From assembly GCA_038042195.1 (NCBI GenBank), contig JBBTET010000020.1, forward strand, positions 1 to 64,000: 64,000 bases of DNA, read 5' to 3'. The notes beneath the pieces were generated by a model. That model had not been told where the DNA came from and did no database searches. It was given only the letters and a program-made list of their open reading frames with translations. Of this stretch, positions 43,190 to 51,646 are shown piece by piece. The stretch is from JACRIM01 sp038042195 (GTDB lineage Bacteria; Planctomycetota; Phycisphaerae; UBA1845; UTPLA1). How positions within the stretch are numbered: the first letter of the stretch is position 1; the number at the start of each line of letters is the position of its first letter. The position numbers were made by a program, and so were the translations under genes.

Positions 43190-43849
43190 GATTCCGACTC
43201 CTTTCGGGTGGGCTTGGGCAGGAGTCCGTCCTCCCCATGAGTACAGGTGAAATGTAACGAATCCCCCCCCTCGCTGGCAAGCCTGCTGCGGTGAGGCTCA
43301 GAACTTTTCAATCCTCGTTGCGTGCCGAGGGTGGCTGAGACCATGAAAATAAGCCTTTTCGCGCGACTCGAAACGAATCCTGCAAGAAATCCGGGCTGGC
43401 CGGGGGTACCCATGAGCGAGTGCGCCACTTGGCAGACAACCGTGTGCGGGGTTTTTCATAGCAGTGGGGCTTCGTCCGCCACTCCTGTTTGTTGATTTGG
43501 AGGGCTGCGAATTGCAACATCATGGGCGAACTTGAGTTGCTGTTTTGCATTTAAGTTGGCCCGCTGATTGCAAGTGTGTTTGGTGTCATGCCTGCGCGGC
43601 GAGTTGGACCGAGCGCCCAGATGCGTCGCGCGACGGATCATTCATGTTCGGGAGGATGAGATGAGAGGGGTTCGCAGGCCTGCGTGAAGGGTGCGCGCGG
43701 TGCACTCACGCGGTTGGTGGGCGGTGCGCGCATCATGGTTTGGCCACAGGCCGAATACTAGGGGACGGAAATGGTGTCTCGGGAGGCTATAATAGGAGTA
43801 ATTACACCGCTGTGCCTTCCGAGTGAATTCGGAATGGGGAGTTGGAAAT
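43190..43849. other. Intergenic region upstream of the PEP-CTERM pair
   Basis: I see no gene. A perfect -10 hexamer TATAAT lies at 43788-43793, about 57 bases before the start of the first PEP-CTERM gene, but no good -35 is placed at 16-18 bases. The stretch is less GC-rich than the neighbours and has no repeats shared with other gaps in the window. Confidence 0.45.
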
Positions 43850-44548
43850 ATGAATACGCGATTTATTATTCTGTTTTTGAGTGTTACGGTTTTGATTTGC
43901 ATTGGGGCCACGGCCCGCGCCGACATCCTCGTCGAGCAACTGCCGGACCTAACAGGCGGTCCGTACAGCGACACTGACTATTTTAATATGTTTGGGCAAC
44001 CGCGATGGCAGCGAGAGGCCGACAACATCCTGTTGACACAGGATGACACCGTTCGGCGCGTGACGTGGTGGGGCTTTTACGGCGGCTCGGGGACGCCTGC
44101 GACGCCCCCGCCCGCGACCGAGACGATCCAGGTGCGATTCATGAGGTCTCGTCCGGCCGATGGGCTGCCGGACGAAAGCGCGGTGCTGTTCGATCAGGTA
44201 TTCCTGAGTCCAATGCGTACATCAACTGGGCGAATCATAGCGGTTGGAGGCTTGCCTGTTGAACAAGTGTTTTCAGTTGATCTTGCCACCCCAATCGCCT
44301 TGCAATCCGGGGTTCCCTATTGGCTGGAGATCGTGCAATTGGGGGACGTGAACTCCGGTTTACGCTGGGAGGCCGCTTTAGACAGCGTTGCTAATCACGC
44401 GTTTATCAATCCGCTGACCCCGGGATGGTTTTCTGCGGAAGGGGGGCTTGCATTTCAACTGTTGGATGTGCCGGAGCCTGCGGCATTCGTTTTGATACTC
44501 ATGAGCGCCGCACTCGTTATGCGATGTGGTTGTAGAGTCAGGAGGTGA
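43850..44548 (+). CDS. PEP-CTERM protein, first of tandem pair
   Basis: From the ATG at 43850 the protein has 232 residues: signal peptide (FIILFLSVTVLICIGATARA), a conserved beta-rich domain beginning DILVEQLPDLTGGPYSDTDY with WWGFYGGSGTPATPPPATET, and the C-terminal sorting signal VPEPAAFVLILMSAALVMRC followed by GCRVRR. The PEP motif, helix and Arg cluster are the exosortase signal, so it should be exported and processed. The domain function is unknown. Its final codons AGG AGG TGA form the RBS for the next gene, whose ATG is 6 bases after the stop. Confidence 0.85.
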   Translation: MNTRFIILFLSVTVLICIGATARADILVEQLPDLTGGPYSDTDYFNMFGQPRWQREADNILLTQDDTVRRVTWWGFYGGSGTPATPPPATETIQVRFMRSRPADGLPDESAVLFDQVFLSPMRTSTGRIIAVGGLPVEQVFSVDLATPIALQSGVPYWLEIVQLGDVNSGLRWEAALDSVANHAFINPLTPGWFSAEGGLAFQLLDVPEPAAFVLILMSAALVMRCGCRVRR

Positions 44549-44553
44549 TCGCA

Positions 44554-45252
44554 ATGAAACACGGAATAATACTTTCGATTTTCGCGTTGGCCCAAATGGC
44601 ATGGAGCGCCCCCGCCCATGCCGACATTATCGTCGAGCAACTTCCAGCCTTGACAGGCGGACCATATAGCGACACCGACTATTTCAACATGTTTGGCCAG
44701 CGGCGATGGCAGCTTGAGGCCGACAATATCCAGTCAACACAGAATGCAATCGTTCGGCGCGTGACGTGGTGGGGCTTTTACGGCGGCTCCGGCACGCCCG
44801 CGACGCCCCCGCCCGCGACGGAGACGATTCAGGTGCGTTTCATGGCTGCTCGGTCGAGCGACGGGTTGCCGGACGAGAGCGCCGTGCTGTTCGCCCAGAC
44901 GTTCTTGAATCCAATGCGTACAGCAACCGGACGCGAACTCGCGGGTATCGGCGGTCGCCCGTTGGAATACCTTTTTACAGCCGATTTGAACACGCCCGTC
45001 GCGTTGCAATCCGGCGTTCCTTACTGGCTGGAGATCGTGCAGTTGGGGGACGTGAAATCCGGATTCCGATGGGAGGACGCATTTGACACGCTCGCAGATC
45101 ATGCGTTTATCAACCCGTTAACGCCTGGATGGTACGCGTCAGAGGGAGGTCTCGCGTTTCAGTTGTTTGACGTTCCAGAACCAACGACGTTCATTCAGAT
45201 GCTTGTGAGCGCCACACTCGTTACGCGATTGGTTTTCAGAGTAAGGAGGTGA
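44554..45252 (+). CDS. PEP-CTERM protein, second of tandem pair
   Basis: This copy is also 232 residues and near-identical in layout: signal peptide, DIIVEQLPALTGGPYSDTDY, WWGFYGGSGTPATPPPATET, SGVPYWLEIVQLGDVKSGFR, and the tail VPEPTTFIQMLVSATLVTRL then VFRVRR. The start is fixed by the RBS AGGAGGTGATC overlapping the previous stop, 8 bases before the ATG. Differences cluster in the last third and in the sorting helix. It too ends with AGG AGG TGA TCGC, after which only a 6-codon frame (MPLSTE) remains. Confidence 0.87.
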   Translation: MKHGIILSIFALAQMAWSAPAHADIIVEQLPALTGGPYSDTDYFNMFGQRRWQLEADNIQSTQNAIVRRVTWWGFYGGSGTPATPPPATETIQVRFMAARSSDGLPDESAVLFAQTFLNPMRTATGRELAGIGGRPLEYLFTADLNTPVALQSGVPYWLEIVQLGDVKSGFRWEDAFDTLADHAFINPLTPGWYASEGGLAFQLFDVPEPTTFIQMLVSATLVTRLVFRVRR

Positions 45253-45329
45253 TCGCCTATGCCCTTATCAACTGAATAGCCTTCCCACCGTTTGCGGTTG
45301 TACCGCGTTCGTACTTCATCTTACTTGGG

Positions 45330-45354
45330 GCAGAAAAGGTGTCAGGTTGATTTT
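45330..45354 (+). repeat. Left inverted end of RAYT element 1
   Basis: GCAGAAAAGGTGTCAGGTTG followed by ATTTT. It is the inverted counterpart of the sequence right after the transposase (46070-46095), differing by two A in the A-run and one base near the inner end. Confidence 0.75.
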
Positions 45355-45391
45355 AGTTGCACCGGAAAATGGAGCGGGTTAGGATCAAGCG

Positions 45392-46081
45392 ATGCCCCGG
45401 CCACCGCGCATCACTCAACCAGGCGTTGTGTATCACGTGCTGAATCGTCGCGTCATGCGGTTGACACTGTTCGAGAAGGATCGTGATTACGAGGCTTTTG
45501 AACGGGTGTTGGCGGCGTCGCTGGATCGGCCGGATGCACCGGGGCTGTTGGCGTATTGTCTGATGCCCACTCACTGGCATCTGGTGGTGCAGGCGCGGAA
45601 GCGAACCCATCTTTCAACGTGGATGCAGTGGGTGACCGTGACGCACACGCACCGGCGGCATTCGCATTATCACACGATCGGCGAAGGGCCGCTCTATCAG
45701 GGGCGATTCAAGAGTTTTCCGGTACAGGAGGATGTTCATTTCCTGACGGTGTGTCGGTATGTCGAGGCGAACGCGCTTCGGGCGCGCTTGGTACGTCGCG
45801 CGGAGGCTTGGCGCTGGGGCAGCCTGTGGTGTCGGGAGAATGGTGGAACCATCTTGCACGATCACTTGCGGGAGTGGCCGATCCATCGACCGCGGAATTG
45901 GATGGGGGACGTGAATCGGGAACTGGCGGAGCCTGCGATGGAGGCGGTGCGGCAAAGCGTGCTGCGAGGTGTGCCGCTTGGGGGTGACGCGTGGCGGCGC
46001 CGTATTGCGAATCGGCTGGGCCTTGAATTGACCGTGCGCCCGCGCGGCCGACCGCGCAAAGGGCCGGATAATTCAACCTGA
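45392..46081 (+). CDS. REP-associated tyrosine transposase (RAYT/IS200-like), element 1
   Basis: The 229-residue Y1 transposase has the HUH motif MPTHWHLVV (His61, His63), GPLYQGRFKSFPVQEDVHFL and the CRYVEANALRARLV block that carries the catalytic tyrosine in this family (Tyr123). It ends with a basic tail (RPRGRPRKG) that may contact DNA. RAYTs mobilise or maintain REP palindromes by single-strand cleavage. Here GCAGAAAA..GGTGTCAGG inverted ends lie on both sides. It follows the truncated tail of the PEP-CTERM tandem array. Confidence 0.9.
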   Translation: MPRPPRITQPGVVYHVLNRRVMRLTLFEKDRDYEAFERVLAASLDRPDAPGLLAYCLMPTHWHLVVQARKRTHLSTWMQWVTVTHTHRRHSHYHTIGEGPLYQGRFKSFPVQEDVHFLTVCRYVEANALRARLVRRAEAWRWGSLWCRENGGTILHDHLREWPIHRPRNWMGDVNRELAEPAMEAVRQSVLRGVPLGGDAWRRRIANRLGLELTVRPRGRPRKGPDNST

Positions 46082-46112
46082 CACCTTTTTTCTGCTGACA
46101 CCTTTTTTCTGC
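46070..46112 (+). repeat. Right inverted end of RAYT element 1, doubled
   Basis: AATTCAACCTGACACCTTTT followed by TTCTGC (to 46095), then a second shorter copy TGACACCTTTTTTCTGC (46096-46112). The reverse complement of the first matches the left end at 45330-45354. The doubling suggests that a second element end lies here. Confidence 0.75.
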
Positions 46113-46113
46113 A

Positions 46114-46263
46114 GCGGTTGATGTGGATGCCGCGTGGGCGGAGGTGCGTTTGTGGGCCGCCCAGCAACAATGGGGCCCCGACGCGGGCACGACCGGTGCG
46201 GAGCAATACCAGCGTTACTACGACAAGCTCTGCGAATTGGGATTGATCGACCTGGTGCCGTGA
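46114..46263 (+). pseudogene. C-terminal fragment of an unidentified gene
   Basis: Directly after the right end of the RAYT element a frame of 49 codons without any ATG runs to TGA at 46261. Its translation looks like real protein: AVDVDAAWAEVRLWAAQQQW, GPDAGTTGAEQYQRYYDKLC and ELGLIDLVP. The upstream part is cut off by the element, where the frame meets a stop at 46096-46098. I do not recognise the family. Confidence 0.5.
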
Positions 46264-46433
46264 AACGAGTGAACACCCGGCCCCGGGTCGCACGTCGATT
46301 CGGGGCCATCCTGCACCACGACCATACCGTGCCACTTGCGTTGCTCGCATAAAAATTGTTTTTCGCAGTTGATATTGAATAGAAATGAGCGCGAGTAGCA
46401 CAGATTGATTGTCTGAGCGGAATTGGATGGGTT

Positions 46434-46685
46434 TCAGATGCCGCCGACGTCCATCGACTTGCCCTGACTGGGGACCGACTGCAACGCTCGCAGCTTCTCA
46501 AGGTCGCCGGCGAAGGTCAGCGTTCCGCAGGCCCGGCACATCCCGGCCTTCAATGCGATGTCCGCTGTGCGAAAGGTCAGAAATGGCACGTTAAAGGGAC
46601 GAAAGTACAGCGTCCCCGTCGACTGACAACTGCCGAAGACCAGTCCCGTCGCCCCGCAGTTCGTACATGCGATTGAATCCGTCAT
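46434..46685 (-). CDS. Small zinc-ribbon protein
   Basis: The 83-residue protein has two CxxC knuckles, CTNCG (residues 7-11) and CRACG (about 50-54), separated by the beta-rich segment GTLYFRPFNVPFLTFRTADI. Together they should bind one zinc ion. The C-terminus is short and Ser/Gly-rich. Such proteins are common in environmental bacteria and their role is unknown. It is alone on the minus strand. Confidence 0.7.
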   Translation of the reverse strand: MTDSIACTNCGATGLVFGSCQSTGTLYFRPFNVPFLTFRTADIALKAGMCRACGTLTFAGDLEKLRALQSVPSQGKSMDVGGI

Positions 46686-46998
46686 GTTTACAACCTCGCC
46701 TCCGACATGGGCAGTCCAAGAGGCGGTCCTTCATCGGCCTACCCCGGCCTGCGAATGATCCATTCTGCCGGCCGATAAAGTACAGCATGCAAGTGCACCT
46801 AAACATCGCTTTTGGGGCGTAAACGCCCCTCGACCATCAGTCGCCAACAAACGTCGAGAACTCCGCCTTGACCATCCCCCCCGCACATTCAATACTTAGG
46901 TACCTAAACGGCTCATCCGGGACTCGCCCTCGCCCCCCGGCCGCAATGGTTCGCCTCGCACGTCGCCGACGGCACTGTCGGCAAGGGAGATTCCTCGA
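46686..46998. other. Intergenic region before the metzincin gene
   Basis: Nothing is convincing here except the RBS AAGGGAG at 46983-46989 that serves the TTG start at 46999. Confidence 0.5.
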
Positions 46999-48081
46999 TT
47001 GAAACCGATGCGACGATTGCACCTGTTCGCACTCTCCTTGTTACCCGTCTGCTTCGGCGTCGGATGCCCGACTGGCACCCTTCCCGGCGGGACGCCGACG
47101 ATTGGTAGCACCATCTCCACGGCCACTCCGCTCACGCTCGATTCAAACGAAAAGGCCGTACTCTCCAGCACCATCGAAGGTTCGAAAGTTGACGTCTATG
47201 ACCTCGGCGCAGTTAGCCCCGGTGATCGCATCATCGTCTCCGTGCGCCCGTCGATGGGAAGCAGCCTCGACCCGACGACCGCGATCTTTGACGAATCCAG
47301 CGTTCTCTTCGCCATCAACGATGATGCCGACACGGCAGCCGGCAGAGTGGACTCCGCCATCGACGACTACATCGCCATCGGCGGCGATCACATCTATCTA
47401 GCCATCTCCAAGTATTTCTTCGCCAACGTCGGCGGCGCGTATGAGGGCGACGTCGAAATCCGCCGGGGGCAGACCGCGCCAACGGCCCCGCAGCAGGTGC
47501 TGTTGCTGAACTTCGCAAGCGGTAGCGTGACCATTCCCGACGAAGGGACGTTCACCTATGGTGTGTTTGATGCCGCCGACATTGACGCGACCTATGCCGG
47601 ACAGACCGCCGCGATCAAGGCCAAGATCATTGAGGTTGTGAAGCAGAATTACCAGCAATTCGGCATCAACATCATCAGCAGCGACGACCCCCCGGTCGAC
47701 AACACGAATTGCGTCGTCAGCACGATCCACTTCGGCGCGTTCAGCCAGACGAAGTTCGGCATCGCTCAATCAGTGGACGACGCGAACCGCAAACGATGCG
47801 ACGACGGCATCGTCTTCACCGACGACTTCGACAAGCCCTTCACGCCCAAGCCCTCGGTCGACGGCATTGCCATCGCCATCGCCAACGTCGCTGCGCACGA
47901 GGCCGGCCACCTGCTCGGCCTGAATCACACCACGGACATCACCGATCTCATGGACACGACCGGCTCGGCCAGCACATTGCTCGCCGATCAGGAGTTCAAG
48001 ACCGCCGCGCTGGCGCCTTCGATCTTTCCGTTTGGCAAACAAGATGGCGTGGCGATGTTGAATCGGGTGATTCCGAAGTAG
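46999..48081 (+). CDS. Secreted metzincin-like zinc protease, lipoprotein
   Basis: The 360-residue protein starts at TTG 46999 (AAGGGAG 9 bases upstream; ATG 47008 is the alternative). A signal peptide ends in the lipobox-like CFGVGC. Residues about 35-155 resemble a pre-peptidase C-type beta domain (SKVDVYDLGAVSPGDRIIVS). The C-terminal catalytic domain carries HEAGHLLGLNH (His300, Glu301, His304, His310) and a Met-turn (DLMDTT, Met318), the hallmark of metzincins such as matrixins. It probably acts on extracellular protein. No propeptide cysteine switch is visible. Confidence 0.88.
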   Translation: MKPMRRLHLFALSLLPVCFGVGCPTGTLPGGTPTIGSTISTATPLTLDSNEKAVLSSTIEGSKVDVYDLGAVSPGDRIIVSVRPSMGSSLDPTTAIFDESSVLFAINDDADTAAGRVDSAIDDYIAIGGDHIYLAISKYFFANVGGAYEGDVEIRRGQTAPTAPQQVLLLNFASGSVTIPDEGTFTYGVFDAADIDATYAGQTAAIKAKIIEVVKQNYQQFGINIISSDDPPVDNTNCVVSTIHFGAFSQTKFGIAQSVDDANRKRCDDGIVFTDDFDKPFTPKPSVDGIAIAIANVAAHEAGHLLGLNHTTDITDLMDTTGSASTLLADQEFKTAALAPSIFPFGKQDGVAMLNRVIPK

Positions 48082-48203
48082 CGATGGTTCCCCACGCTTT
48101 GTGTGTTTCCATCTTCGCGCAGCGCCCCACCACAAGCTTACCACCCAGAAAATAGAACATGCCAGGCGCGAGGTGTACAAAATCCAAGCGATTGGCCTTT
48201 GTG

Positions 48204-48233
48204 TTGCTCGGTGTAGCGGCCCGCGAGTATGAT
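48204..48233 (+). promoter_or_regulatory. Predicted promoter of the HAF-repeat gene
   Basis: TTGCTC, an 18-base spacer and TATGAT, followed by a leader of about 37 bases and the GGAGG RBS of the gene at 48277. Confidence 0.45.
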
Positions 48234-48276
48234 ATGCAACTTGAGTGAATAGTCGGGCGCAATGCGGAGGCGGGCA

Positions 48277-49452
48277 ATGGAATTACGTTACACGGTATCC
48301 ATTCAACTTGGATTGACGTTCGCGGTGTCAGCAATAGCCAACGCGGCTCCACCCTCCTTCACCCCACTCGGCGATTTGCCTGGCGGCACATTTGAGAGCT
48401 GGGCCGGAGGGGTTTCATCAAATGGCGAAATCGTGGCGGGAACGAGCTGTTCTAACTTCGTCTATGGCTGCGTCTACGAGGCCTTTCTGTGGCAGGGCGG
48501 CCTGAAGACTGGCCTAGGTTTTCCGTCCAGCACCAGCCCATATGAGTACAGCGGGATTCAAGCCATGTCAGCGGATGGATCGATTCTGGCCGGCAGCGGC
48601 TCATCCAACGAGGGGACGAACGAGCCCTTTCAATGGCAGAATGGCGTCTTCACTCGGCTCGGGCGCATCCCTGGTTACGGGACTAATGCACATTTGACGA
48701 CTGCCATGTCTGACGACGGTCAGCGCATCGTTGGTTGGGGAGCCAGCGCCGACGGCCAACACAACCAAGCATGGCTGTGGGACAATGGCTCCATGATGGG
48801 CCTTGGGTTCCTGCCCAGTTCTTCGAACAGTTCCGCCAATGGCATATCCGGCGACGGAAATGTCATCGTTGGCGGAAGCGATGGACAGGCCTTTCGTTGG
48901 ATCAATGGGGCTATGACCGGACTGGGTTTCCTGCCAGTTCCATTCCCCGGCCCCGACGTGTCCGTGGAAAGCTGGGCCGTTTCCGCATCAAGTGATGGCA
49001 GCGTGATCGTGGGATCAGCGAATGCCTATGACTACAACACTGAACATTCGCAACAAGAGGCATTCCGTTGGTCCGACGGTGTAATGACCGGCCTCGGCGA
49101 TTTGCCCGGAGGAGATTTCTCTAGCTACGCCACCGCGGTCTCGGCAGATGGCTCGGTCATTGTTGGCTATGGATCGACCAGTTTGGGGGGTGCAGCCTTT
49201 GTCTGGGATTCCCCGAATGGCATGCGTGATCTTCGGGAACTATTGGTGAATGCGTTCGGGCTGAATCTGACCGGCTGGGCGCTCCCAAACGTCAGAGACA
49301 TCTCTGCGGATGGAAGTGTAATCGTCGGGACTGGTATCAACCCCGATGGAAATTACGAGGCCTTTCGCGTCGTGCTGCCTGAACCTTCTGCGGTCTCATT
49401 TCTGGTGTTCGGGCTGGTAATGGTCCGTCGACGCAAGGCCGCGTCCCGGTAG
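48277..49452 (+). CDS. HAF-repeat PEP-CTERM protein
   Basis: From ATG 48277 (GGAGG 7 bases upstream) the protein has 391 residues. After a signal peptide (LGLTFAVSAIANA) come seven to eight HAF-type repeats of about 45 residues, each with a pattern like GLGFLPSS..A.GISGDGNVIVG or ALSADGSVIVGYGST and an AFxW segment. The C-terminus is a short sorting signal LPEPSAVSFLVFGLVMVRRR. HAF proteins form surface beta-propellers of unknown function. The PEP tail implies exosortase processing as for the pair at 43850-45252. Confidence 0.87.
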   Translation: MELRYTVSIQLGLTFAVSAIANAAPPSFTPLGDLPGGTFESWAGGVSSNGEIVAGTSCSNFVYGCVYEAFLWQGGLKTGLGFPSSTSPYEYSGIQAMSADGSILAGSGSSNEGTNEPFQWQNGVFTRLGRIPGYGTNAHLTTAMSDDGQRIVGWGASADGQHNQAWLWDNGSMMGLGFLPSSSNSSANGISGDGNVIVGGSDGQAFRWINGAMTGLGFLPVPFPGPDVSVESWAVSASSDGSVIVGSANAYDYNTEHSQQEAFRWSDGVMTGLGDLPGGDFSSYATAVSADGSVIVGYGSTSLGGAAFVWDSPNGMRDLRELLVNAFGLNLTGWALPNVRDISADGSVIVGTGINPDGNYEAFRVVLPEPSAVSFLVFGLVMVRRRKAASR

Positions 49453-49525
49453 GCCCTCAACAGCAGTTCGATTCACAGCAGCGATTGATATTGAGAAGCC
49501 AATATCGCGCGTAGGCACGTCGCTA

Positions 49526-50767
49526 TTACTTCATCCACTTCGCCGCCGCCTTTGCCAGCGCTGCCGCCTTGTCCGTCTTTTCCCAGGTGAAGCCGGGGCC
49601 GATGCGGCCGAAGTGGCCGTGGGCGGCGGTCTCGCGGTAGATGGGTCGCTTGAGATTCAGGTACGAGACGATGGCGGCGGGGGTCAGGTCGAAGGTGTCA
49701 CGAACAAGCTTCTCCAATGTGTCCTCTGAAACACGGCCGGTGCCTTCGGTATCGACCAGCACGCTCACCGGTTCAGCGACGCCGATGGCATAGGCGAGTT
49801 GCACTTCGCACACGTCCGCGAGCCGAGCGGCGACGATGGTCTTCGCCACGTTGCGCGCCATGTAGGTGGCACTGCGGTCCACCTTCGAAGGGTCCTTGCC
49901 GGAAAACGCGCCGCCGCCGTGAGCACCACGACCGCCGTAGCTATCGACGATGATCTTTCGCCCGGTGACGCCGGTGTCGCCGTGCGGGCCGCCGATGACG
50001 AATCGGCCGGTGGGATTGATGTGGAACTCGATCCCGCTCTTCCAAAGTGTGGGGCATTCCTTCAGGCAGACGGGCTTGATGACCTTGTCGATGATGATCT
50101 GCTTGAACTTGTCGTTGACGTTGCCGTTTTTGTCGAGCAGTTCCTTGCGTTCCTGATGCTGCGTGGAGATAACGATGGTCTTGAGCCGGACCGGCGTGTG
50201 GCCGTCGTACTCAATCGTGCACTGGCTCTTGCTGTCCGGCCGGAGCCAGGGGATTTCGCCGGACTCGCGCACGCGGGCAAGCTTCTCGACGAGCCGATGC
50301 GACAGATGGATCGGCAGGGGCATTAGCACGCTCGTCTCACGGCAGGCAAAGCCGAACATCAGACCCTGGTCTCCCGCGCCCTGCTTCTTCTTCTTCGTGG
50401 CCGTCACGCCCTGGCTGATGTCGGCGGACTGACTGTGGAGCGTGCGAATGACGGCACAACTCTTATGGTCAAACTGACAATCGGGATCGGTGTAGCCAAT
50501 GTCGGCGATGGTCTGGCGAATGTTGGTTTCAATGCTGTTGAGGGCCAGCTCGGCCTCTTTGTTGTGTACGGTGATTTCGCCGGCCACTACCACAAGGCCC
50601 GTCGTCACCAGCGTTTCGCAGGCCACGCGAGCATGGGGGTCTTTGGCGATGAGGGCGTCGAGCACGGTGTCCGAAATCTGGTCGGCCACTTTGTCCGGGT
50701 GACCCATGCTGACGGATTCAGAGGTGAAGAGATGCCGACCACGTTTCAACTTGCCATTGGCGCTCAC
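49526..50767 (-). CDS. metK: S-adenosylmethionine synthetase
   Basis: The 413-residue enzyme has the three MetK signatures: SVSMGHPDKVADQISD near the N-terminus, GAGDQGLMFGFA (about 130-141) and GGGAFSGKDPSKVDRSA (about 285-301). It makes AdoMet from methionine and ATP. I set the start at GTG 50767 because AAAGGAG lies about 7 bases upstream; an ATG at 50803 adds 12 residues without an RBS. I looked for a SAM riboswitch in the leader and saw none. The AdoMet serves the methyltransferase and radical SAM proteins in the window. Confidence 0.95.
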   Translation of the reverse strand: MSANGKLKRGRHLFTSESVSMGHPDKVADQISDTVLDALIAKDPHARVACETLVTTGLVVVAGEITVHNKEAELALNSIETNIRQTIADIGYTDPDCQFDHKSCAVIRTLHSQSADISQGVTATKKKKQGAGDQGLMFGFACRETSVLMPLPIHLSHRLVEKLARVRESGEIPWLRPDSKSQCTIEYDGHTPVRLKTIVISTQHQERKELLDKNGNVNDKFKQIIIDKVIKPVCLKECPTLWKSGIEFHINPTGRFVIGGPHGDTGVTGRKIIVDSYGGRGAHGGGAFSGKDPSKVDRSATYMARNVAKTIVAARLADVCEVQLAYAIGVAEPVSVLVDTEGTGRVSEDTLEKLVRDTFDLTPAAIVSYLNLKRPIYRETAAHGHFGRIGPGFTWEKTDKAAALAKAAAKWMK

Positions 50768-50948
50768 GAAGGACTCCTTTGGAGTAGGGTCTCGGGCATT
50801 CAAAATGCCGGTATGTGCGAATCATCCACCCGCCGGGAATGGCGTTTTCCAACCTCTGGAATGCGGATTTGACGAACACGGCATGGTAGGGGTTGGCTGA
50901 GCTTGCTGCAAGGTAGCTGGGGGGGCGGGTTTGCAAGCGAGTGGCGGA

Positions 50949-50976
50949 TTGCGACGCCACCCTGGGGGGCTATAAT
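50949..50976 (+). promoter_or_regulatory. Predicted promoter of the LptE-like gene
   Basis: TTGCGA, a 16-base spacer and a perfect TATAAT. The start of transcription would be near 50983, leaving an 18-base leader before ATG 51001. Confidence 0.5.
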
Positions 50977-51000
50977 CGCTGCGACGGGCGAGATTCACGC

Positions 51001-51522
51001 ATGAACAGACTTGGTAAGACCTGCGTAACGATCCTGATCTGCTTCATCGTGGGCTGCGGCTATTCCGCGGATCGGACGGCCGTCGCGCGAAAGACGAATT
51101 CACGAAATGACCGCATCCGCACGGTGGCCGTGGATGTCTTCGAGTCGAAGGAGTTCCGCCGTGGCCTGGAGCTGCAACTAACCGAGGCGCTGGCCAAGCG
51201 TCTTGAAGGAGAGACTCCGTACAAGTTGACTGACAAAAAGCGCGCCGACACATTGCTGACCGGCGAGATCAAGGAAGTGCGTCAATCGACTATCGGACGT
51301 GATTTCAAGGCGGTGCGCCCGCGAGAGACGTCGGCAACCGTGCTGGTCAGTTTCCAATGGAAGGACTTGCGCACCGGGGAGATTCTGGTGGATCGACCCA
51401 ATTTCGTGCAGACTGTGGATTACATTCGCCCGCTGGGAGAGGACTTTTATCATGCCAGCCAACGGGCCATGGATCGGCTGGCAGAGCGGATTCTCGAGGA
51501 GATGGAGTCCGAGAATTGGTGA
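51001..51522 (+). CDS. LptE-like lipoprotein
   Basis: From ATG 51001 the protein has 173 residues. The signal sequence ends in the lipobox CFIVGC (Cys at about 19). The mature part matches the LptE-like pattern of planctomycetes and proteobacteria: TVAVDVFESKEFRRGLELQL then TEALAKRLEGETPYKLTDKK, ADTLLTGEIKEVRQSTIGRD and ATVLVSFQWKDLRTGEILVD. LptE plugs the LptD barrel that inserts lipopolysaccharide. It precedes ftsH by about 125 bases. Confidence 0.82.
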   Translation: MNRLGKTCVTILICFIVGCGYSADRTAVARKTNSRNDRIRTVAVDVFESKEFRRGLELQLTEALAKRLEGETPYKLTDKKRADTLLTGEIKEVRQSTIGRDFKAVRPRETSATVLVSFQWKDLRTGEILVDRPNFVQTVDYIRPLGEDFYHASQRAMDRLAERILEEMESENW

Positions 51523-51543
51523 TGACGGGGCGGCATCTATAAT
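51516..51543 (+). promoter_or_regulatory. Predicted promoter of ftsH
   Basis: TTGGTG, a 16-base spacer and a perfect TATAAT, overlapping the end of the LptE-like gene and about 100 bases upstream of the ftsH ATG. Confidence 0.45.
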
Positions 51544-51646
51544 CCGATGAATGATCGGGCGATCGCAGGCCCTTTTCAGCGATGGTGTTTAGCTTGCCTA
51601 TTCCTGCGCGGCAACGATTTGAACGCAGGGCTTACGAAGGACTGAC

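Noticed and set aside
50804..50940. Possible SAM riboswitch upstream of metK
   Set aside because: The leader was read on the minus strand; I could not find the conserved cores or stems of the common SAM riboswitch classes, only short unrelated hairpins.
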